This document shows, piece by piece, positions 53,802 to 63,945 of a stretch of 64,000 nt of DNA. The notes under the pieces were generated by a model. That model saw only the letters and a program-made list of their open reading frames with translations, did not search any database and was not told where the DNA came from. Origin of the DNA: Streptomyces sp. NBC_00483 (lineage in GTDB: Bacteria; Actinomycetota; Actinomycetes; Streptomycetales; Streptomycetaceae); assembly GCF_036013745.1 (NCBI RefSeq), contig NZ_CP107880.1:2666001-2730000 (forward strand), given 5' to 3'. Numbering within the stretch: the first letter of the stretch is position 1; every line of letters begins with the position of its first letter. A program made the position numbers and the translations under genes.

Positions 53802-55916
53802 TCAATCTTCAGCGGATGCGCTACGGATTTCGCAGGTGTTAGCGGCTTGTTCCGAAGGGTTTGCTTCCGCTCCGTCGGAGCCGGTGAGCTCCTCTCCCAG
53901 CATGCGCTCGGCCGCACCCCGGTGCAGCTTGGCCGCGGCGGGATCGCCGAGCCGGTCAAGGGTGTCGGCGAGGCGCAGCTGGAGCGCGGCCTGCAGCCGT
54001 GCGTCCTTCGCCTGGCGCGCCCACTCGATCGCCTCCTGGCAGGTGTGCAGCGACTCCTCGGGCCGGCCTGCGTATTCGAGCACCCGCGCCAATTCGCTCA
54101 ACGCCCGCGCCTGCGCGGGCACATCGCCCTCCTTGCGGTACCCGGCGACGGCCGAGCGCAGCGACCGCTGCGCCTCGCCGTAGCGGCCCGCGTACGTGTG
54201 GACTCCCGCGATACGTCCATGAAGGCGCGCGGCGTCGGCCCGCTCGCCGCGCGTGAGCCGCTGGGCGAGGGCCCTTCCGTACCAGTCGGCGGCCCGCTGC
54301 CAGTCCCCGAGCGACTGGTAGGCGCCGCCTACGGATTCCATCGCGCGGCCCGTCGCGTACGGGTCCTGTGCGGCGCGCCCGGCGTCGAGAGCGGCCCGGT
54401 AGCGGGCCAGTGCCTCGTGCGTGCGGCCGGTCTGCGCGTCGAGGTCGGCGAGGTTGAGCAGGGCCGCGGCCTTCTCCCTCGGCAGGTTCCGGCGCTCGGC
54501 GACATCGAGCACGAGCCGGTGGATCCCGTACAGCTCGGGCGCGGCGTCCTCGGTCCCCCGGTGCGCCACGATCGCCCGTACGAGAGCGGCCATCAGGCGC
54601 CGGGCCAGCGTGTCCAACTCCCCGTCGGCGACGGCCAGTCGGGCCGCGGCGAGCAGCGCGGGCTGCCGCGCGCGCAGCCACTCGGCGGCCGCCTCCCGGT
54701 CGGCGAAGCGCAGGGCGCTCGGCAGGCCCGCGAGCTTCTTGCGGGCCGGGGAGTCGAAGGGTTCGGTGACGGCGCGGCACGAAGTGAGCAGCCGCACGGT
54801 CCGCTCCAGCATCCGGGCGCGGGCCAGCTGCACCTCGCCCGGCCGGTCGACCGTCTCGGTGAGGCCGCGCAGGAACGGCGCGAGGCAGCCGGGCACCTCG
54901 TACTGCGGCAGCTCGGAGTCCAAGCCGCGGACCAGGCCGAGGGTGACGAAGGCGTCGAGGGTGGAGTGGGCCGCCGCGACCGAGCAGCCGGCGAGCGCCG
55001 ACGCGGTGTGCGGGTCGACATATCCCTCTGGGGCGAGGCACAGGTAGCGCAGTATCCGGGCGGCGGGCCCCGGCAACGATTCGTAGGAGAACCGGAAGAC
55101 GCGGGCGAGAGCGGACCCGTCGGGCTCCAGGGCGTGCAGCTGCTTCGCCAGGTCGGCGACGGATTCCTTGGGGCGTGCGGCGAGCCAGCCGCCTGCGATC
55201 TCCAGGGCGGCGGGTCCGGCGCCGCACAGTTCCACCAGGGACTCGGCCGAGCGCGGGTCGCAGGTGACGCGGACCGAACCGGTGTGCCGGGTGAGGAGTT
55301 CGAGCGCGGCCTTGGTGTCGAGGCCGCCGAGCGTGCAGGGCCGTACATCCGGGATGCCGGTCAACGGCCCTTCGGCGACGGCCACGGCGAGGCAGTCCGG
55401 GGTGTCGGGGAGCAGCGGGTCGACCTGCTCGGCGCTGCCCGCGTCGTCGAGCAGCAGCACCACGCGGCGCACCGCGAGTCCTTCGCGCAGCCGCTCGGAG
55501 AGGTCGTCGGCGTTCTCACCGGGTGGGGCGGGCAGTTCGAGGGCGTCCAGCAGGTCGCGGAGGACGCGTTCGGTGGGGACGGGGGTGCCGTCGGGGGCGG
55601 TGAGGCGGGTCCGCAGGGTGCCGTCGGGGTACTGCTCGCGGACCTCCCGCAACAGCTCTTCGGCGAGGGCGGTACGCCCCGTGCCCGGGCGCCCGGCGAT
55701 GAGCAGCACCCGCGCACGAGGCGCCTTCCGCCCGGAGAGCGTGTCGAGCCCGGCCCGCTCGATGTCGGACCGAAGCTGCGACAACTCCCTTTTACGCCCC
55801 AGAAACTGACGCTCCGCCACCTCCTGCCCCCGACGGGTGCGACGCCGCTTGCGGGACCGTCCGGGGGCCGACTCGACCTCCGTCACGTCGTCCGACTCGA
55901 CCGCCTGATCCGTCAC
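53802..55916 (-). CDS. NB-ARC-like NTPase with TPR repeats
   Basis: 704 residues. NTPase at about 60-300 with Walker A LIAGRPGTGRTALAEELL, where Arg replaces the usual Lys, Walker B RRVVLLLDDAG and TCDPRSAESLVELCGAGPAA helix bundle; a helical region follows, then TPR-type repeats at about 480-660 (KAAALLNLADLDAQTGRTHE, AMESVGGAYQSLGDWQRAAD, LSELARVLEYAGRPEESLHT). This is STAND-type architecture, a signal hub or regulator, without an obvious N-terminal effector or DNA-binding domain. The first 40 residues are basic. GTG start. Confidence 0.85.
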   Translation of the reverse strand: MTDQAVESDDVTEVESAPGRSRKRRRTRRGQEVAERQFLGRKRELSQLRSDIERAGLDTLSGRKAPRARVLLIAGRPGTGRTALAEELLREVREQYPDGTLRTRLTAPDGTPVPTERVLRDLLDALELPAPPGENADDLSERLREGLAVRRVVLLLDDAGSAEQVDPLLPDTPDCLAVAVAEGPLTGIPDVRPCTLGGLDTKAALELLTRHTGSVRVTCDPRSAESLVELCGAGPAALEIAGGWLAARPKESVADLAKQLHALEPDGSALARVFRFSYESLPGPAARILRYLCLAPEGYVDPHTASALAGCSVAAAHSTLDAFVTLGLVRGLDSELPQYEVPGCLAPFLRGLTETVDRPGEVQLARARMLERTVRLLTSCRAVTEPFDSPARKKLAGLPSALRFADREAAAEWLRARQPALLAAARLAVADGELDTLARRLMAALVRAIVAHRGTEDAAPELYGIHRLVLDVAERRNLPREKAAALLNLADLDAQTGRTHEALARYRAALDAGRAAQDPYATGRAMESVGGAYQSLGDWQRAADWYGRALAQRLTRGERADAARLHGRIAGVHTYAGRYGEAQRSLRSAVAGYRKEGDVPAQARALSELARVLEYAGRPEESLHTCQEAIEWARQAKDARLQAALQLRLADTLDRLGDPAAAKLHRGAAERMLGEELTGSDGAEANPSEQAANTCEIRSASAED

Positions 55917-56100
55917 GGGCCACGCTCCGTCTCACCCATCCCCTCCGGGGGTCGGCAGGGGGCGATCCCGAGCCTAGTTGAGGGGGTGAGGGTGCCCCTG
56001 GCGGGCGGCGCGCACATATCCCCTGATCGGATCAGCGGATGATGTGACCTACAACGGGGTTCCGCCCTGTTGGCCCACACCCTTGGGCGGTCCGCCGCCA

Positions 56101-56148
56101 CCGCCTTGGGCAATCTGCCGCCTTGGGCGGCAGGGTGGGCAAGGCGGC
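56101..56148. repeat. Intergenic copy of the 48-bp palindromic repeat
   Basis: Exact copy of 50230-50277, in the 294-bp gap between the NTPase gene and the NUDIX gene. A shorter related piece, CCCTTGGGCGGTCCGCC, precedes it at about 56081. Confidence 0.92.
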
Positions 56149-56210
56149 GCCCCGGTGCCGCGCAACCAGTACCGCAGGGCCCCGCCCCGGACAGGGCTAC
56201 GCCGTAGGTG

Positions 56211-56849
56211 TCACGCCTCGAACGGCCGCGCCGGCCACTCCGCCAGCGCCGGGCGGAGGGCGTCGAGGCCGTCGCCCGCCAAAGCAGCGGCCAGCGAAAG
56301 CGCGCCCACCACAAGGCAGTTGTTGTGCAGCTCACCCGCGAGCACACCCCGGACCAGCTCGGCCAGAGGAACGCGGGCGAACTCCATGTCCGCCTCTTCC
56401 TCCTCCACCTCGAACCGCTCACCCTCCGCCTCGGAGAGGTCCCGCGCGAGGAAGATGCGCACGGCCTCGGAGCAGCCGCCCGGCGTCGTGTAGACGTCGG
56501 TGAGGACCCGCCAGTCCTCGGCTTTGACGTGCGCCTCTTCGTACAGCTCGCGCTGCGCCGCGTGCAGCGGGTTCTCACCGGGGATGTCCAGCAGGCCCGC
56601 CGGGATCTCCCAGAGCTTCATGCTCACGGGGTGCCGGTACTGCTTGAGGAGGAGCACCCGGTCCTGGTCGTCGAGGGCCACCACGGCCACCGAGCCGGGG
56701 TGCACCTGGTAGTCGCGCCGGGCGACGGAGCCGTCCGGCATCACGACGTCGTCCGTACGTACGGAGGTCTTGTTCCCGACGAAGGGGGTGTCGGTCGCCC
56801 GGACCTCCCACTCCTCGGCGGTGTCCACGAGCGGCGTGTTGGCCGTCAT
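56211..56849 (-). CDS. NUDIX hydrolase, ADP-ribose pyrophosphatase type
   Basis: 212 residues. NUDIX box GLLDIPGENPLHAAQRELYE followed by EAHV; the conserved Gly near its end is His. The N-terminal beta part has PFVGNKTSVRTDDVVMPDGS and the typical WEIPAG lead-in. It probably hydrolyses ADP-ribose to AMP and ribose-5-phosphate. ATG 56849 has AGGAGGG upstream. Separated from pyrG by 117 bp that hold a hairpin. Confidence 0.9.
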   Translation of the reverse strand: MTANTPLVDTAEEWEVRATDTPFVGNKTSVRTDDVVMPDGSVARRDYQVHPGSVAVVALDDQDRVLLLKQYRHPVSMKLWEIPAGLLDIPGENPLHAAQRELYEEAHVKAEDWRVLTDVYTTPGGCSEAVRIFLARDLSEAEGERFEVEEEEADMEFARVPLAELVRGVLAGELHNNCLVVGALSLAAALAGDGLDALRPALAEWPARPFEA

Positions 56850-56891
56850 ACCGAAAGCCCTCCTACGTACGCATGAGCTGTACTCATAAGA

Positions 56892-56929
56892 AACCGGGGC
56901 GCACGCCACAAAAGGCGTACACCCCGGTT
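56892..56929 (-). terminator. Hairpin between pyrG and the NUDIX gene
   Basis: AACCGGGGCGCACGCC / GGCGTACACCCCGGTT with loop ACAAAA; 16 bp with two mismatched or wobble positions. It is 37 nt after the pyrG stop. Confidence 0.65.
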
Positions 56930-56966
56930 ACCGTACATCGCTTGTGTTACAAGCCCCGCAGAGCCC

Positions 56967-58667
56967 TTACTTGGCCTTCTTGGCCCCCGCGGAACCGGCC
57001 GAGCCACCCTTCGCGGCAGCGACCTTGCGCTCCACGGCCGCCTTCACCAGACCGGCGAACAGCGGGTGCGGACGCGTCGGACGCGAGCGCAGCTCCGGGT
57101 GCGCCTGCGTGGCGACCAGGTACGGGTGGACCTCACGCGGGTACTCGACGTACTCGACGAGCTTGCCGTCGGGAGACAGGCCGGAGAACTGCAGGCCCGC
57201 CTTCTTCTCCAGCTCGGCGCGGTACGCGTTGTTCACCTCGTAGCGGTGACGGTGGCGCTCCTCGACGTACTCCTTGTTGTCGTACACCTCGCGCACGATG
57301 GAGCCCTCGGCGAGCTTCGCCGGGTACATGCCGAGCCGCATGGTGCCGCCCATGTCGCCCTCACCGGCGACGATGTCGAGCTGCTCGGCCATGGTCGAGA
57401 TGACCGGGTGGGCGGTGGCGGCGTCGAACTCCGTGGAGTTGGCGTCCGGGATGTCGGCCAGGTTCCGCGCGGCCTCGATCACCGTGCACTGCAGGCCGAG
57501 GCAGAGACCGAGCAGCGGGATCTTGTTCTCGCGGGCGAACTGGATCGCGCCGACCTTGCCGGACACGCCGCGGTCGCCGAAGCCACCGGGGATGCAGATC
57601 GCGTCGACGTCAGCGAGCGTCTTCTTCGCGCCGGCCGGCGTCTTGCAGTCGTCCGACGTGACCCACTTGATCTTGACCTTGGCCCGGTTGGCGAAACCGC
57701 CGGCGCGCAGCGCCTCGGTCACCGACAGGTAGGCGTCGGGCAGGTCGATGTACTTGCCGACCAGCGCCATGACGATCTCGTGGTCCGGCTTGTGGACGCG
57801 GCCGAGCAGGTCGTCCCACTGCGTCCAGTCCACGTCGCGGAACGGCAGGTCGAGCTTGCGGACGGCGTACGCGTCCAGGCCCTCGCTGTGCACGACCTTC
57901 GGGATGTCGTAGATCGAGGGGGCGTCGGGGCAGGCGACGACCGCGGCCTCGTCGACGTCGCACATCAGGCTGATCTTGCGCTTGATCGCGGTCGGGACCT
58001 CACGGTCGCAGCGCAGCACGATGGCGTCCGGCTGGATACCGATATTGCGCAGAGCCGCAACCGAGTGCTGGGTCGGCTTCGTCTTCAACTCACCCGACGG
58101 GCCGATGTACGGCAGGAGGGAAATGTGGACGACCAGCACATTGTCGCGGCCGACCTCGTGGCGGACCTGGCGGACCGTCTCCAGGAACGGCAGCGACTCG
58201 ATGTCGCCGACGGTGCCACCGACCTCGGTGATCACGACGTCGACCTCGTCCGTCGCCATGCGGCGGATGCGGTGCTTGATCTCGTTCGTGATGTGCGGGA
58301 TGACCTGGACGGTGTCGCCCAGGTACTCGCCGCGCCGCTCCTTGGCGATGACCTGCGAGTACACCTGGCCGGTGGTCACGTTGGCCGAGCCGTCGAAGTC
58401 GATGTCGAGGAAGCGCTCGTAGTGGCCGATGTCCAGGTCGGTCTCGGCGCCGTCGTTGGTGACGAACACCTCGCCGTGCTGGAAGGGGTTCATCGTGCCC
58501 GGGTCGACGTTCAGGTACGGGTCGAGCTTCTGCATGACGACACGGAGGCCACGGGCCTTGAGCAGCATGCCGAGGCTGGAGGCGGTGAGGCCCTTACCGA
58601 GGGACGAGGCGACACCCCCAGTGACGAAGATGTGCTTGGTCGTCGAAGATTTCGGCTGCATGGCCAA
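56967..58667 (-). CDS. pyrG: CTP synthase
   Basis: 566 residues. Synthetase domain with [20 protein letters not shown] and [20 protein letters not shown]; glutaminase domain with [12 protein letters not shown] (nucleophile Cys) and [11 protein letters not shown] (His-Glu). It makes CTP from UTP, ATP and glutamine. A basic Ala/Lys tail of about 15 residues follows. TTG 58667 has GGGAG 7 nt upstream; ATG 58661 is two codons later with poorer spacing. Confidence 0.97.
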   Translation of the reverse strand: MAMQPKSSTTKHIFVTGGVASSLGKGLTASSLGMLLKARGLRVVMQKLDPYLNVDPGTMNPFQHGEVFVTNDGAETDLDIGHYERFLDIDFDGSANVTTGQVYSQVIAKERRGEYLGDTVQVIPHITNEIKHRIRRMATDEVDVVITEVGGTVGDIESLPFLETVRQVRHEVGRDNVLVVHISLLPYIGPSGELKTKPTQHSVAALRNIGIQPDAIVLRCDREVPTAIKRKISLMCDVDEAAVVACPDAPSIYDIPKVVHSEGLDAYAVRKLDLPFRDVDWTQWDDLLGRVHKPDHEIVMALVGKYIDLPDAYLSVTEALRAGGFANRAKVKIKWVTSDDCKTPAGAKKTLADVDAICIPGGFGDRGVSGKVGAIQFARENKIPLLGLCLGLQCTVIEAARNLADIPDANSTEFDAATAHPVISTMAEQLDIVAGEGDMGGTMRLGMYPAKLAEGSIVREVYDNKEYVEERHRHRYEVNNAYRAELEKKAGLQFSGLSPDGKLVEYVEYPREVHPYLVATQAHPELRSRPTRPHPLFAGLVKAAVERKVAAAKGGSAGSAGAKKAK

Positions 58668-59192
58668 GAGGGGGCTCCCGTGGTCGCGGTCGTGGGGGTG
58701 CGTGCCGACGCGCTCGCCCTGGTTTTCGGGAGGCGCCGTCGCTGCGGTTCGGGGGTTCTATGACCACCGGCTCACGGGCTACCAGGGTATCAGCGACGGG
58801 AGGAGGCTGCTTCCGGCCACGCTCCGCGCACAGCCCACCACGCAGGTGGGACAAGGCCCGGGCACTCACTCGTACGGCCGAAACCCGATGTACTGAGCGG
58901 CACGCGGATCACTTGAGCGCGTCGTATCCTGCTCGGACACTCGGCTGGCGAGTCACAACGGAATACGGCGTCACGACGGCAACACCCCCGCCCGTCCCCC
59001 ACCGTTCACCGGAGCACTCCGTCCGTTCGCCACGCCCCACCCGGAACAACCGGCTCGTCAGATCGTTTGACAACGACGTATCCAGACGGCGTATCAACGG
59101 AAGAACACGATCCGTCGTCTCATCCCCCCACCACCCCCAACTCTTCGCTCCAACTTTTCCCTCCAACCGTGGCCGTTCGACTGGAGATGCAC
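58668..59192. other. Divergent intergenic region between pyrG and the GH15 gene
   Basis: 525 bp without a convincing gene. TTGACA at 59067-59072 is a consensus -35, with TATCAA at 59092 19 nt later (weak -10). Ribosome site CTGGAG precedes GTG 59193. No riboswitch or operator was recognised. Confidence 0.5.
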
Positions 59193-60995
59193 GTGGCCGG
59201 GCGCATCGAGGATTACGCACTCATCGGAGACATGCAGACCGCCGCCCTGGTCTGCCGGGACGGCACAGTGGACTGGCTGTGCCTGCCCCGCTTCGACTCG
59301 CATGCCATTTTCGCCGGGCTGCTCGGCACCGAGGACCACGGCTTCTGGCGCCTGGGTCCCGCCCATGCGTCCGATACCGAGCCGCCGAGAGCGGCGCGGC
59401 GCGGATACCGCGGCGACTCGCTGGTGCTGGAGTCGGAGTGGGACACGCCGCGCGGCACGGTGCGGGTCACCGACTTCATGCCGCCGCGCGACGGCGCACC
59501 CCAACTGACCCGGATCGTGGAGGGCGTGAGCGGGCGCGTGCCGATGCGCTCGACGCTGCGCATGCGCTTCAGCTACGGCCGGATCACTCCGTGGGTGCAC
59601 AAGGTGGACGGTCGTACGGTCGCCGTGGCCGGGCCCGACTCCGTGTGGCTGGACTCGGAGACCGAGACGTACGGCAAGAACCTCACGACGTACTCGGACT
59701 TCACGGTGGCGCCCGGTGACCGGGTCGCCTTCACGATCCAGTGGCAGCCCTCGCACCACCAGCAGCCGCCGCTGCCGGACCCCCAGGGCGCCCTGGCGGC
59801 GACGGAGCAGTTCTGGCGGGAGTGGGTGGAGCACTGCACGTACCACGGCCCGTACCGCGAGGCCGTCGTCCGCTCGCTCATCACCCTCAAGGCTCTGACC
59901 TACGCGCCGACCGGCGGCATCGTCGCCGCGCCGACGACCTCGCTGCCCGAGGAGATCGGCGGCGTACGGAACTGGGACTACCGCTACACGTGGCTGCGGG
60001 ACGCGGCGATCACCCTCTCGTCCCTGCTGCGCACCGGGTACCGGGAGGAGGCACGGGCCTGGCGCGAGTGGCTGCTGCGGGCGGTCGCAGGGGACCCGGA
60101 GAACCTGCAGATCATGTACGGCATCGCGGGCGAGCGGGAGCTCGGCGAGGCGGAGCTGGACTGGCTGCCCGGATACGAGAACTCGGGGCCCGTCCGGGTC
60201 GGGAACGGGGCGGCGCACCAGCTCCAGCTCGACGTGTACGGCGAGGTCACCGAGGCGCTGCACCTGGCGCACATGACGGGTCTCGCGAGGAACGACTACG
60301 CGTCGCTGCTGCAGTTGAAGCTGATCCGCTATCTCGAAGGCCACTGGGACGAGCCGGACGAGGGCATCTGGGAGGTGCGCGGTCCGCGCCGGCACTTCGT
60401 GCACTCGAAGGTCATGGCGTGGGTCGCCGTGGACCGCACCATCAAGCTCATCGAGTCCGGGGACGCCGACGGCCCGCTGGAGAAGTGGCGCGACCTGCGC
60501 GACGACATCCACAGGGACGTCTGCGAGAAGGGTTACGACAAGGAGCGCAACACCTTCACGCAGTCGTACGGCAGCAAGGAGCTGGACGCGTCGCTGCTGC
60601 TGATTCCGCAGATGGGCTTCCTGCCGCCCGACGACAAGCGCGTCATCGGCACCATCGAGGCGATCCAGCGGGAGCTGTCGACGCCGGACGGCTTCATCCT
60701 GCGGTACCCGACGGACAGCGAGGACGGCAGCGTGGACGGACTGCCCGGTGATGAGGGGGCGTTCCTCGCCTGCTCGTTCTGGATGGCGGACGACCTCGCG
60801 ATGATCGGCCGGGTCGACGAGGCCCGCAAGCTCTTCGAGAAGCTGCTGGCCCTGCGCAACGATCTGGGCCTGCTCGCCGAGGAGTGGGACCCGCGGTTGC
60901 AGCGCCAGGTGGGCAACTTCCCGCAGGCGTTCAGCCACGTGCCGCTGATCGACACGGCGCTGCGGCTGACGGCTTCGGGCGCGTACGGCGGTTAG
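59193..60995 (+). CDS. Glycoside hydrolase family 15 (glucoamylase/trehalase-like)
   Basis: 600 residues from GTG 59193 (GGAG 6 nt upstream; GTG 59169 and ATG 59187 are alternatives). Begins AGRIEDYALIGDMQTAALVC, the usual start of bacterial GH15 enzymes. The (alpha/alpha)6 barrel has VRNWDYRYTWLRDAAITLSS, with a catalytic-site acid pair, and AEEWDPRLQRQVGNFPQAFS near the C-terminus, where the second catalytic Glu lies. No signal peptide, so cytoplasmic. Such enzymes in actinomycetes often hydrolyse trehalose or maltodextrin to glucose; the substrate is not set by sequence. Confidence 0.93.
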   Translation: MAGRIEDYALIGDMQTAALVCRDGTVDWLCLPRFDSHAIFAGLLGTEDHGFWRLGPAHASDTEPPRAARRGYRGDSLVLESEWDTPRGTVRVTDFMPPRDGAPQLTRIVEGVSGRVPMRSTLRMRFSYGRITPWVHKVDGRTVAVAGPDSVWLDSETETYGKNLTTYSDFTVAPGDRVAFTIQWQPSHHQQPPLPDPQGALAATEQFWREWVEHCTYHGPYREAVVRSLITLKALTYAPTGGIVAAPTTSLPEEIGGVRNWDYRYTWLRDAAITLSSLLRTGYREEARAWREWLLRAVAGDPENLQIMYGIAGERELGEAELDWLPGYENSGPVRVGNGAAHQLQLDVYGEVTEALHLAHMTGLARNDYASLLQLKLIRYLEGHWDEPDEGIWEVRGPRRHFVHSKVMAWVAVDRTIKLIESGDADGPLEKWRDLRDDIHRDVCEKGYDKERNTFTQSYGSKELDASLLLIPQMGFLPPDDKRVIGTIEAIQRELSTPDGFILRYPTDSEDGSVDGLPGDEGAFLACSFWMADDLAMIGRVDEARKLFEKLLALRNDLGLLAEEWDPRLQRQVGNFPQAFSHVPLIDTALRLTASGAYGG

Positions 60996-61023
60996 CGCGG
61001 GGCGACGGGCGGGGGCGGAGATG

Positions 61024-61057
61024 TTGCGCGGGCGTGTGCGCCGGTAGCGTCCGTGTC
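61024..61057 (+). promoter_or_regulatory. Leaderless promoter of the PucR gene
   Basis: TTGCGC at 61024 and TAGCGT at 61045-61050, then 7 nt to ATG 61058; same geometry as the PAP2 promoter. Confidence 0.55.
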
Positions 61058-62737
61058 ATGGACAGCACCTCGCCCGAGTTCTCCGCCTTCTCCTCGCCCG
61101 GTGGCATCACCGTGCGGCGCGCCCTGGAACTGCCGGGGCTACGCAGCGGTCTTCCCGAGGTGGTGGCGGGCGGGGAGCGTTTGCAGCGGACCGTGCGCTG
61201 GGTGCACGCCGGCGAGGTGCCGAACATCGCGTCGCTGCTCAAGGGCGGCGAACTGCTGCTGACCACGGGCTACGGGGTCGGGACGCGCCCCGCCGAACAG
61301 CGCGCCTTCGTGCGCAAGCTGGCCGAGCGGGGCATCGCGGCGCTCGTCATCGAGCTGGGTCAGCGGTTCGCGCGGCTGCCCGCGGCCCTCGTGGAGACGG
61401 CGCGGGCGGCGGGCCTTCCGCTGGTGCAGCTGCACCGCGAGGTGCCGTTCGTGACGGTGACGGAGGAGATCCACACCGAGATCGTCAACGGGCACTACGC
61501 GCTGCTGCAGCGGGCGGAGGAGGTGCACCGGCGCTGCACGGACGCGCTGCTTGGTGGCGGCGGGGTCCCTCAAGTCCTGCGAATTCTGGCCGAGTTCAGC
61601 GGGAACCCGGTCTTCCTTGAGACCGCCGACGGCCAGCTGCTCTACGCGGCCGGGGCCGACGACGACATCACCGATCCGCTCCAGGTGTGGGAGGGCATGC
61701 GCGGCACGCACCAGGACGAGCCGCCGGGCGGGGCAGTCCTCGTGGACGTGCCGGGCGGCGGCCCGGGAGCCGGGTCCGTGCGGGCCAGGCTCGTGCTGCT
61801 GCCCGTGTCGGGGGCGCTCGCGCCCGTGCACCGGATCGCCGCCGAACGGGCCGCCGGGTCGCTCGCCGTGGTGCTGATGCAGGCCCGCCAGGAGGAGGAG
61901 CTGGCCGCGCGCGGACGCGGCGACTTCCTCACCGACCTCGCGGAGGGCCGGATCACGCCGGACGACGCCCCGGCGCAGGCCCGCGTCCTCGGCTTCAAGC
62001 CGACCGGGAGCGGTCCGCTGCTGCCCGTGGTGATGAGGCTGCCGGGTACGCCGGAAACGCCGATGGGCCTCTCGCCGGGCGGCGGCTGGGCGGTGCTCGC
62101 GCGGGCCGTGTCGGAGGAGTTGGCCTCGGTCGGGGTGCCGGTGCTGCTTGGCGTGCGCCCCGTGGAGGGGCGGGTGCCGCTGCTGCTCGGGCTCCGCTCG
62201 GACTCGGAGCGCGCGGCGGTCGCTGACCGGGTCGCGGCGGCGCTGCGGGCGGGCGTGGCGCGGGCCGGGATGCAGCGGGCGGGCGGGCTGCCGCCGGTCG
62301 TGGTGGTCGGCGGGGCGGGCGGCTGGGCCGCGGCGGCGGCAGGACTGCGGCACGCGGCGGAGACGGCGACGGCGGCGCAGGGCCTGGACGACCGGCCGTG
62401 GTTCGACGCGCGGCGCCTCGACATCGACCTGCTGCTGTGGCGGCTGTCCCGCCGCGACGAGGACGCCCTGGCGGCGTTCGTGGAGCGGGCGATCGGCCCG
62501 CTGCAGGAGCACGACCGACGGGCGAAGCCGCCGCTGCTGCCCACGCTCCAGACCTATCTGGCGCACGCGGGCCGCAAGGCGGAGACGGCGCGCGAACTCC
62601 ATCTGAACCGGCAGACGCTCTACAACCGCCTCGCGCGGATAGGCGAGTTGCTCGGCACGGACCTGGACGATCCGCAGACGGTGCTCGCACTGAGCCTGGC
62701 ACTGCGCGCACGGCGACACACCTCGGCCACGCCCTAG
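61058..62737 (+). CDS. PucR/CdaR-family transcriptional regulator
   Basis: 559 residues. N-terminal PucR domain (about 15-140) with LPEVVAGGERLQRTVRWVHA and KGGELLLTTGYGVG; a central GAF/GGDEF-like region (about 160-440); and a C-terminal helix-turn-helix (about 495-545) with ETARELHLNRQTLYNRLARI. PucR proteins respond to purine-breakdown or amino-acid intermediates. Neighbours (GH15, GT4) do not show the target. ATG is preceded by a TAGCGT box rather than a Shine-Dalgarno. Confidence 0.92.
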   Translation: MDSTSPEFSAFSSPGGITVRRALELPGLRSGLPEVVAGGERLQRTVRWVHAGEVPNIASLLKGGELLLTTGYGVGTRPAEQRAFVRKLAERGIAALVIELGQRFARLPAALVETARAAGLPLVQLHREVPFVTVTEEIHTEIVNGHYALLQRAEEVHRRCTDALLGGGGVPQVLRILAEFSGNPVFLETADGQLLYAAGADDDITDPLQVWEGMRGTHQDEPPGGAVLVDVPGGGPGAGSVRARLVLLPVSGALAPVHRIAAERAAGSLAVVLMQARQEEELAARGRGDFLTDLAEGRITPDDAPAQARVLGFKPTGSGPLLPVVMRLPGTPETPMGLSPGGGWAVLARAVSEELASVGVPVLLGVRPVEGRVPLLLGLRSDSERAAVADRVAAALRAGVARAGMQRAGGLPPVVVVGGAGGWAAAAAGLRHAAETATAAQGLDDRPWFDARRLDIDLLLWRLSRRDEDALAAFVERAIGPLQEHDRRAKPPLLPTLQTYLAHAGRKAETARELHLNRQTLYNRLARIGELLGTDLDDPQTVLALSLALRARRHTSATP

Positions 62738-62761
62738 CCTCCGCGGCAGCGCCCGGGGCTT

Positions 62762-63892
62762 CTAGTGATAGCCCGTCAACTCGTCATAGACGCTCAGCAC
62801 TTGGGCGACCGTCGCGTCCTCGGTCGGCCAGGACGCCGCCTGCACGGCGCCGCGCTCCTTGAGTTGGTCCCGCCGCAGGGGATCGGCGAGGAGCCGCTCC
62901 ACGGAGCGGGCGAGCGCGGGCGCGTCTCCGTAGGGAACCAACTCCGCGCCGTCGCCGACCAGTTCGGCCATGCCGCCGACATCGGTCGCCACTAGGGGTA
63001 CGCGCGCGTGCAGCGCCTCCTGCGCGAGCAGCGAGCGGGACTCCCAACTGCTGGGCAGCACCGCGACATCGGCGGCGTGCAGCAGTTCCGCGACGTCGTC
63101 GCGACGCCCCGCGAGCCGCACCGGTAGCCCCTCGGCCTCGATGCGCCGCTGGAGGGCGGGCCGCTCGGGCCCCTCCCCCGCGATCACCAGCAGCGGCGCG
63201 GGGTCGAGCCTGAGCAGCGCGTGCGCGGCGTCGAGCAGTACGTCGTAGCCGCGGTGCCGCTCCAGGCTGCCGACGGCCATCAGCAACGGCCGGTCCACGC
63301 AGCCGAGTTCGGCCCGCGTCTTGCTGCGGATGCGCTCGGCCTCCTCGCCCTCTGGGAGCGGTCCGCGCGGCGCGGGGAAGGACACCGCGGCGAGCCGGGC
63401 GTCCCGCGCGCCGCGCGCCCGCGCCCGGTCCACCAGGTCGGAGGAGGTGCCGAGGACGACGGCCGCCGCCCTGGCCACGCGCCGCTCCAGCGCGCGCAGC
63501 AGGTGGGCGCGGGCCCCCTCGGCGTACGAGCGGGTGTGCCAGGTGACGACGAGCGGGACGCGGCGGCCGCTGAGCGCGAGGGCGGCGCGCAGCCCGGCGT
63601 GCAGCCCGTGCGCGTGCACGAGGTCGGCGTCGGTGCAGGCGACGCGGAGCGCGGCGACGGACGCCGGGTCGCTGCGGCGCGGCACCGGAAGGTGGTGGGC
63701 GCCCGCGTCCTCGAACCCGTACGCCCGCTCGGCCGCCATCGGCGCGCACACCGTGACACGCACCCCACGGGCCACCAACCCCGAGGTCAGGGACCGGACA
63801 TGGGCGCTGCTGCCCGCACTGCCGCCGCCCAGCACCTGCACAGTGCGCAGCGTCGGCTGTCCGTGCGCTGACGGGCTGCTGGGGTGGCTCAC
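62762..63892 (-). CDS. GT4-family glycosyltransferase
   Basis: 376 residues, GT-B. N-terminal VQVLGGGSAGSSAHVRSLTS, VVTWHTRSYA (acceptor-side), and donor domain with LMAVGSLERHRGYDVLLDAA, ESRSLLAQEALHARVPLVAT (EX7E-like) and VVATDVGGMAEL-type Gly loop. It uses a nucleotide sugar in the cytoplasm, as in glycan or glycolipid synthesis. GTG 63892 has AGGAG 9 nt upstream. It converges with the PucR gene (24-bp gap). Confidence 0.88.
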   Translation of the reverse strand: MSHPSSPSAHGQPTLRTVQVLGGGSAGSSAHVRSLTSGLVARGVRVTVCAPMAAERAYGFEDAGAHHLPVPRRSDPASVAALRVACTDADLVHAHGLHAGLRAALALSGRRVPLVVTWHTRSYAEGARAHLLRALERRVARAAAVVLGTSSDLVDRARARGARDARLAAVSFPAPRGPLPEGEEAERIRSKTRAELGCVDRPLLMAVGSLERHRGYDVLLDAAHALLRLDPAPLLVIAGEGPERPALQRRIEAEGLPVRLAGRRDDVAELLHAADVAVLPSSWESRSLLAQEALHARVPLVATDVGGMAELVGDGAELVPYGDAPALARSVERLLADPLRRDQLKERGAVQAASWPTEDATVAQVLSVYDELTGYH

Positions 63893-63945
63893 GCGGCCGG
63901 GCTCCTGAGGGGTGTCGGCGAACTCGGTAGGTACGGAAGGGGTTA

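Noticed and set aside
58594..58869. Minus-strand frame upstream of pyrG
   Set aside because: No ribosome site, Arg/Pro-rich random composition, overlaps the pyrG start in another frame.
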